44,659 bases of DNA from Priapulus caudatus. Lineage: Eukaryota > Priapulida > Priapulimorpha > Priapulimorphida > Priapulidae. Below are positions 42,360 through 44,659 of the stretch, piece after piece. The DNA lies in contig NW_014578468.1 of NCBI RefSeq assembly GCF_000485595.1, positions 26,653 through 71,311 of the forward strand. Direction: 5' to 3'. Below the pieces are notes generated by a model. It did not search any database and had not been told where the DNA came from. It worked only from the letters and a program-made list of their open reading frames with translations. The translations under genes were made by a program, and so were the position numbers. How positions within the stretch are numbered: the first letter of the stretch is position 1; every line of letters starts with the position of its first letter.

Positions 42360-42747
42360 GTACATTCCAGTACATGCCATCGCACACACGCTTGAGCCAT
42401 CCAAGGCAAAGGCACTCCCGGCATTTCATGCATTAACGGAATGCGACACAACCTCGGCATTCTTTGGTGTAGGCAAGAAAACAGCATGGTCAGTGTGGCA
42501 GTCCTTCCCTGAAGTCACCTTACTACTTGAGTTGCTCTCCTGCCCTAACCCCACCCTGGAGATGGTCAATGCTAACACACCCATACTTCAGAGATTTGTC
42601 ATGCAGCTATATGGTGTCTCTGAGGAGAGCATCACAACAGTGGATGCTGCTAGACTTTTTCTGTTCCTCCACAAAGGAAGAGACTTTGAGCATATGCCTC
42701 CAGGCAGTGATGCCCTGCATCAGCACCTCCTTAGAGTAGCCCATCAG
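42360..42747 (+). pseudogene. transposon gene: helix-hairpin (H3TH-like) part of the nuclease
   Basis: The splice is consistent: AG + G restores Arg, then 'YIPVHAIAHTLEPSKAKALPAFHAL'. At 42439-42489 'ECDTTSAFFGVGKKTAW' resembles the H3TH motif of FEN1/XPG nucleases (GCD...G-x-GKK-x-A). Related sequences would be expected to have Gly where Glu precedes CD. The exon ends at CAG|GTAATA (42747/42748). Confidence 0.65.
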
Positions 42748-42930
42748 GTAATAGACAACAATTACTCATGGTTAAAATTACTATGCATGTAGTTGTATTT
42801 CTAGAAGTGTTATTACAAATAATGTGTATATATAAAAATATATTATTACTTGATGTTGGTTTCAATATGACAATGTTTCAGTTATTCATACAGTATTTCA
42901 ACTGTTCAGTTATTTCTCTTGTGACTTCAG

Positions 42931-43225
42931 AGTGGACATGTGTGGGGCAACAAGCTCATCAAAGCTCCAGCTGCAGTCTCTCCAACTGAATGGGGGTGGC
43001 AGCAAGAATCGCCTGACTCAGTGCCAACTCCAGTCTACATCACAATTCCCACTATTTCTCGGGACATGCCACAGCTTGTCACTTGCCAGTGTAAGACAGA
43101 CTGTGAGGCTCTTTGAAAGTGGTGTGTGCACAGGCAGCCCTGCACGTTTCTCTGTAGATGCCAAGGTTTTTGTTCCCATACCCATATGATGAAGGAGGTA
43201 CAGAGAGATGAGGGCCCAGCTGAAT
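42931..43225 (+). pseudogene. transposon gene: last exon, WGW and Cys-rich C-terminus
   Basis: After TTGTGACTTCAG (42930): 'SGHVWGNKLIKAPAAVSPTEWGW...' and a Cys cluster 'LVTCQCKTDCEAL', cut by a TGA. In the next frame the cluster continues as 'CVHRQPCTFLCRCQGFC', so a one-base indel at about 43115 broke a longer Cys-rich tail that ends near 43225. Such a tail may bind zinc and DNA ends. It finishes about 80 bp before the right inverted repeat. Confidence 0.65.
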
Positions 43226-43307
43226 GAAGGAATGTGTTCGGATGTGCTTACATTGTCAATACAGTCCCCGGACAAATTCTGGTGTGGTATATTTTATCAA
43301 AACATCG

Positions 43308-43623
43308 ACTTTGTGTATTATTTCTCGAGTTTTACTTCTAAATGTATTCCAAATGCAAAATGAATGCCAAAAATGAATTCAGTGACCTCAAATTAGCTAA
43401 AAAAAACATGTGTCACAATAGATTCTATGACAAACGGTTCAGAAGTTGTGAGTCGACCAAGTTTTTTGAAATGGCCGCCGGCGGCCATCTTGGATTTTGA
43501 GATAGAACGTGTGTCTTTGGATAATTTTGTTTATGGTGCCCTAAGGAACGTTTGTGCCAAAGGAAACCTTTGTAGCATGATTTGAAGTCAACCCCCTATT
43601 TTGTGCGCTTAGCATGTCTACTA
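43308..43623 (-). repeat. right terminal inverted repeat
   Basis: Reverse complement of 36917-37222. It contains the second copy of the YY1-like palindromic core at about 43470-43497. Confidence 0.9.
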
Positions 43624-43959
43624 GGGGGGGTGCCTATAAAAACAGCTGCGCGAGCTGTCTCAGGGAACTCGCTCCCGACTCCAGACGCGACCGTATACTT
43701 GTAACCGTGAAAGGAACTAAATTAAACTTCAACAGTCATGGTATATACTCTTTGGCTTGTCTTTCTCTATGTCTTTTGGCTATGAATACGACATCATAAT
43801 CCACAGCTGTATAGTAACGCTGAACTCGGCGCTACAAATATAGAGCATGTACGATGCATGTTTCGTAGATTTATCATTTAACTCGGAACGTAACACAGAA
43901 TCATTCCCCGCACTGCTATAATCAAAGGTTGGATTCCAACTTATAAATGTGAGTGTGTC
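43624..43959. other. non-coding; possible TATA box
   Basis: GCCTATAAAAACAGCTGCG at about 43632 looks like a TATA box followed by a short GC-rich palindrome (CAGCTGCGCGAGCTG). The transposon may have landed near an old promoter or LTR. No coding sequence is attached. Confidence 0.35.
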
Positions 43960-44016
43960 AGAGACAGAGACAGAGACAGAGACAGAGACAGAGACAGAGA
44001 CGAGAGACGAGAGAGA

Positions 44017-44056
<40 letters not shown>

Positions 44057-44099
44057 GAGAGAGAGAGAGAGAGAGAGAAGAAGGGGAAGAGAAAGAGAG

Positions 44100-44176
<77 letters not shown>

Positions 44177-44390
44177 GGAGAGAGAGAGAGACAGGAGAGA
44201 CAGAGAGAGACAGACAGGGAGGGAGAGAGAGCGAGAGAGAAAGAAAGAGAGAGAGAGAGATCGATAGCAGAGGAGAGAGAGAGAGCAGACAGACAGGCGA
44301 GAGAAGAGGCGAGAGAGAGACAGACAGGGAAGGAGGGAGGGAGGGAGGAAGAGAGAGAGAGAGAGAGAGAGGAGAGAGAAGACAGGGAGG

Positions 44391-44433
<43 letters not shown>

Positions 44434-44459
44434 TAGAGAGAGATAGGGCGCGCGCACGC

Positions 44460-44491
<32 letters not shown>

Positions 44492-44528
44492 GAGAGAGAG
44501 AAGAGAAAGACCAAAAGAGAGAGAGAGG

Positions 44529-44577
<49 letters not shown>

Positions 44578-44659
44578 CAAAAAAGCGAGAGAGAGGGAGA
44601 GAGAGAGACGAAAGAGAGACGAGAGAGAGCAGAGGGAGAGAGAAAGATGAAGAGAAGAC
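43960..44659. repeat. GA-rich simple repeat to the window end
   Basis: Starts as a (GAGACA)n hexamer, then becomes (GA)n with CAGACAGA and GGGA interruptions over about 700 bp. Apparent long frames (Ser/Leu on minus, Arg/Glu on plus) are products of the repeat. Confidence 0.95.

Larger units (their letters stand above)
36917..43623 (+). mobile_element. ~6.7-kb TIR DNA transposon, Academ-like by architecture
   Basis: Long terminal inverted repeats (left 36917-37222, right 43308-43623) enclose a spliced plus-strand gene reading zinc-binding motifs, a DDE-type transposase-like core, a FEN1/XPG-like nuclease and a Cys-rich C-terminus. The outer end is TAGTAGACATGCTAAG. The flanks allow either a GGG duplication (36914-36916 and 43624-43626) or a TA duplication if TA is excluded from the repeat. 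From memory, Academ is the named group closest to this combination; that assignment is not verified. The gene carries about five frame breaks, so this copy is probably dead but could be mobilised in trans. Confidence 0.75.

Noticed and set aside
43780-44580. 266-residue Ser/Leu frame and 104-residue Arg/Glu frame at the right edge
   Set aside because: Products of the GA simple repeat.

Overview
The window looks like nuclear DNA of an animal, most likely an aquatic invertebrate. The coding pieces have GT-AG introns. There is a C2H2 zinc-finger array with TGEKP linkers. The mobile elements (a rolling-circle Helitron, a Mag-like Ty3/Gypsy retrotransposon and a long-TIR DNA transposon with a zinc-binding transposase-like protein) are types common in cnidarians, molluscs, echinoderms, lancelets and sponges. 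I cannot name the species. I see no operons, no prokaryotic features and no convincing RNA gene. Most of the window is transposable-element and repeat sequence.

Layout. Positions 1-2767 are non-coding, with telomere-like degenerate repeats (1208-1440) and three CRE-like palindromes. Positions 2768-4208 hold a C2H2 zinc-finger gene split by an internal inversion of about 220 bp. Positions 4209-17900 are a repeat mosaic: a CCCAT satellite, two tRNA-like SINE heads, several dispersed duplicated blocks, a ~365-bp tandem repeat, and a ~735-bp block present twice just upstream of the next element. Positions 17935-24971 carry a decayed Helitron-like gene: a Cys-rich N-terminus, a long uncharacterised region, a HUH Rep domain, a Y2 motif, a Pif1-type helicase and a C-terminal GIY-YIG nuclease. 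It is followed by 3-4 copies of a ~612-660 bp tandem repeat (25193-27260). Positions 27565-32254 are a complete minus-strand Ty3/Gypsy element with 207-bp LTRs, a 5-bp target duplication and few lesions. Positions 32770-33065 are a minisatellite. Positions 34044-35463 hold two spliced minus-strand exons of an unrecognised gene with a Gly/Ala/Val-rich tail. A CpG-rich block with two RFX X-box motifs follows (36230-36600). Positions 36917-43623 are a ~6.7-kb DNA transposon with ~310-bp inverted repeats and a multi-exon gene. That gene combines zinc-binding motifs, a transposase-like core and what looks like a FEN1/XPG (PIN-fold) nuclease. The window ends in ~700 bp of GA-rich simple repeat.

The genes do not form a pathway; each large element carries its own mobility machinery. 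The two most interesting items are the Helitron with a GIY-YIG nuclease fused behind its helicase, and the TIR transposon whose gene ends in a FEN/XPG-like nuclease and Cys-rich tail. Both copies are broken by stops or frameshifts, so they show architecture and not activity. All homology statements come from motif reading by eye; no search was run.
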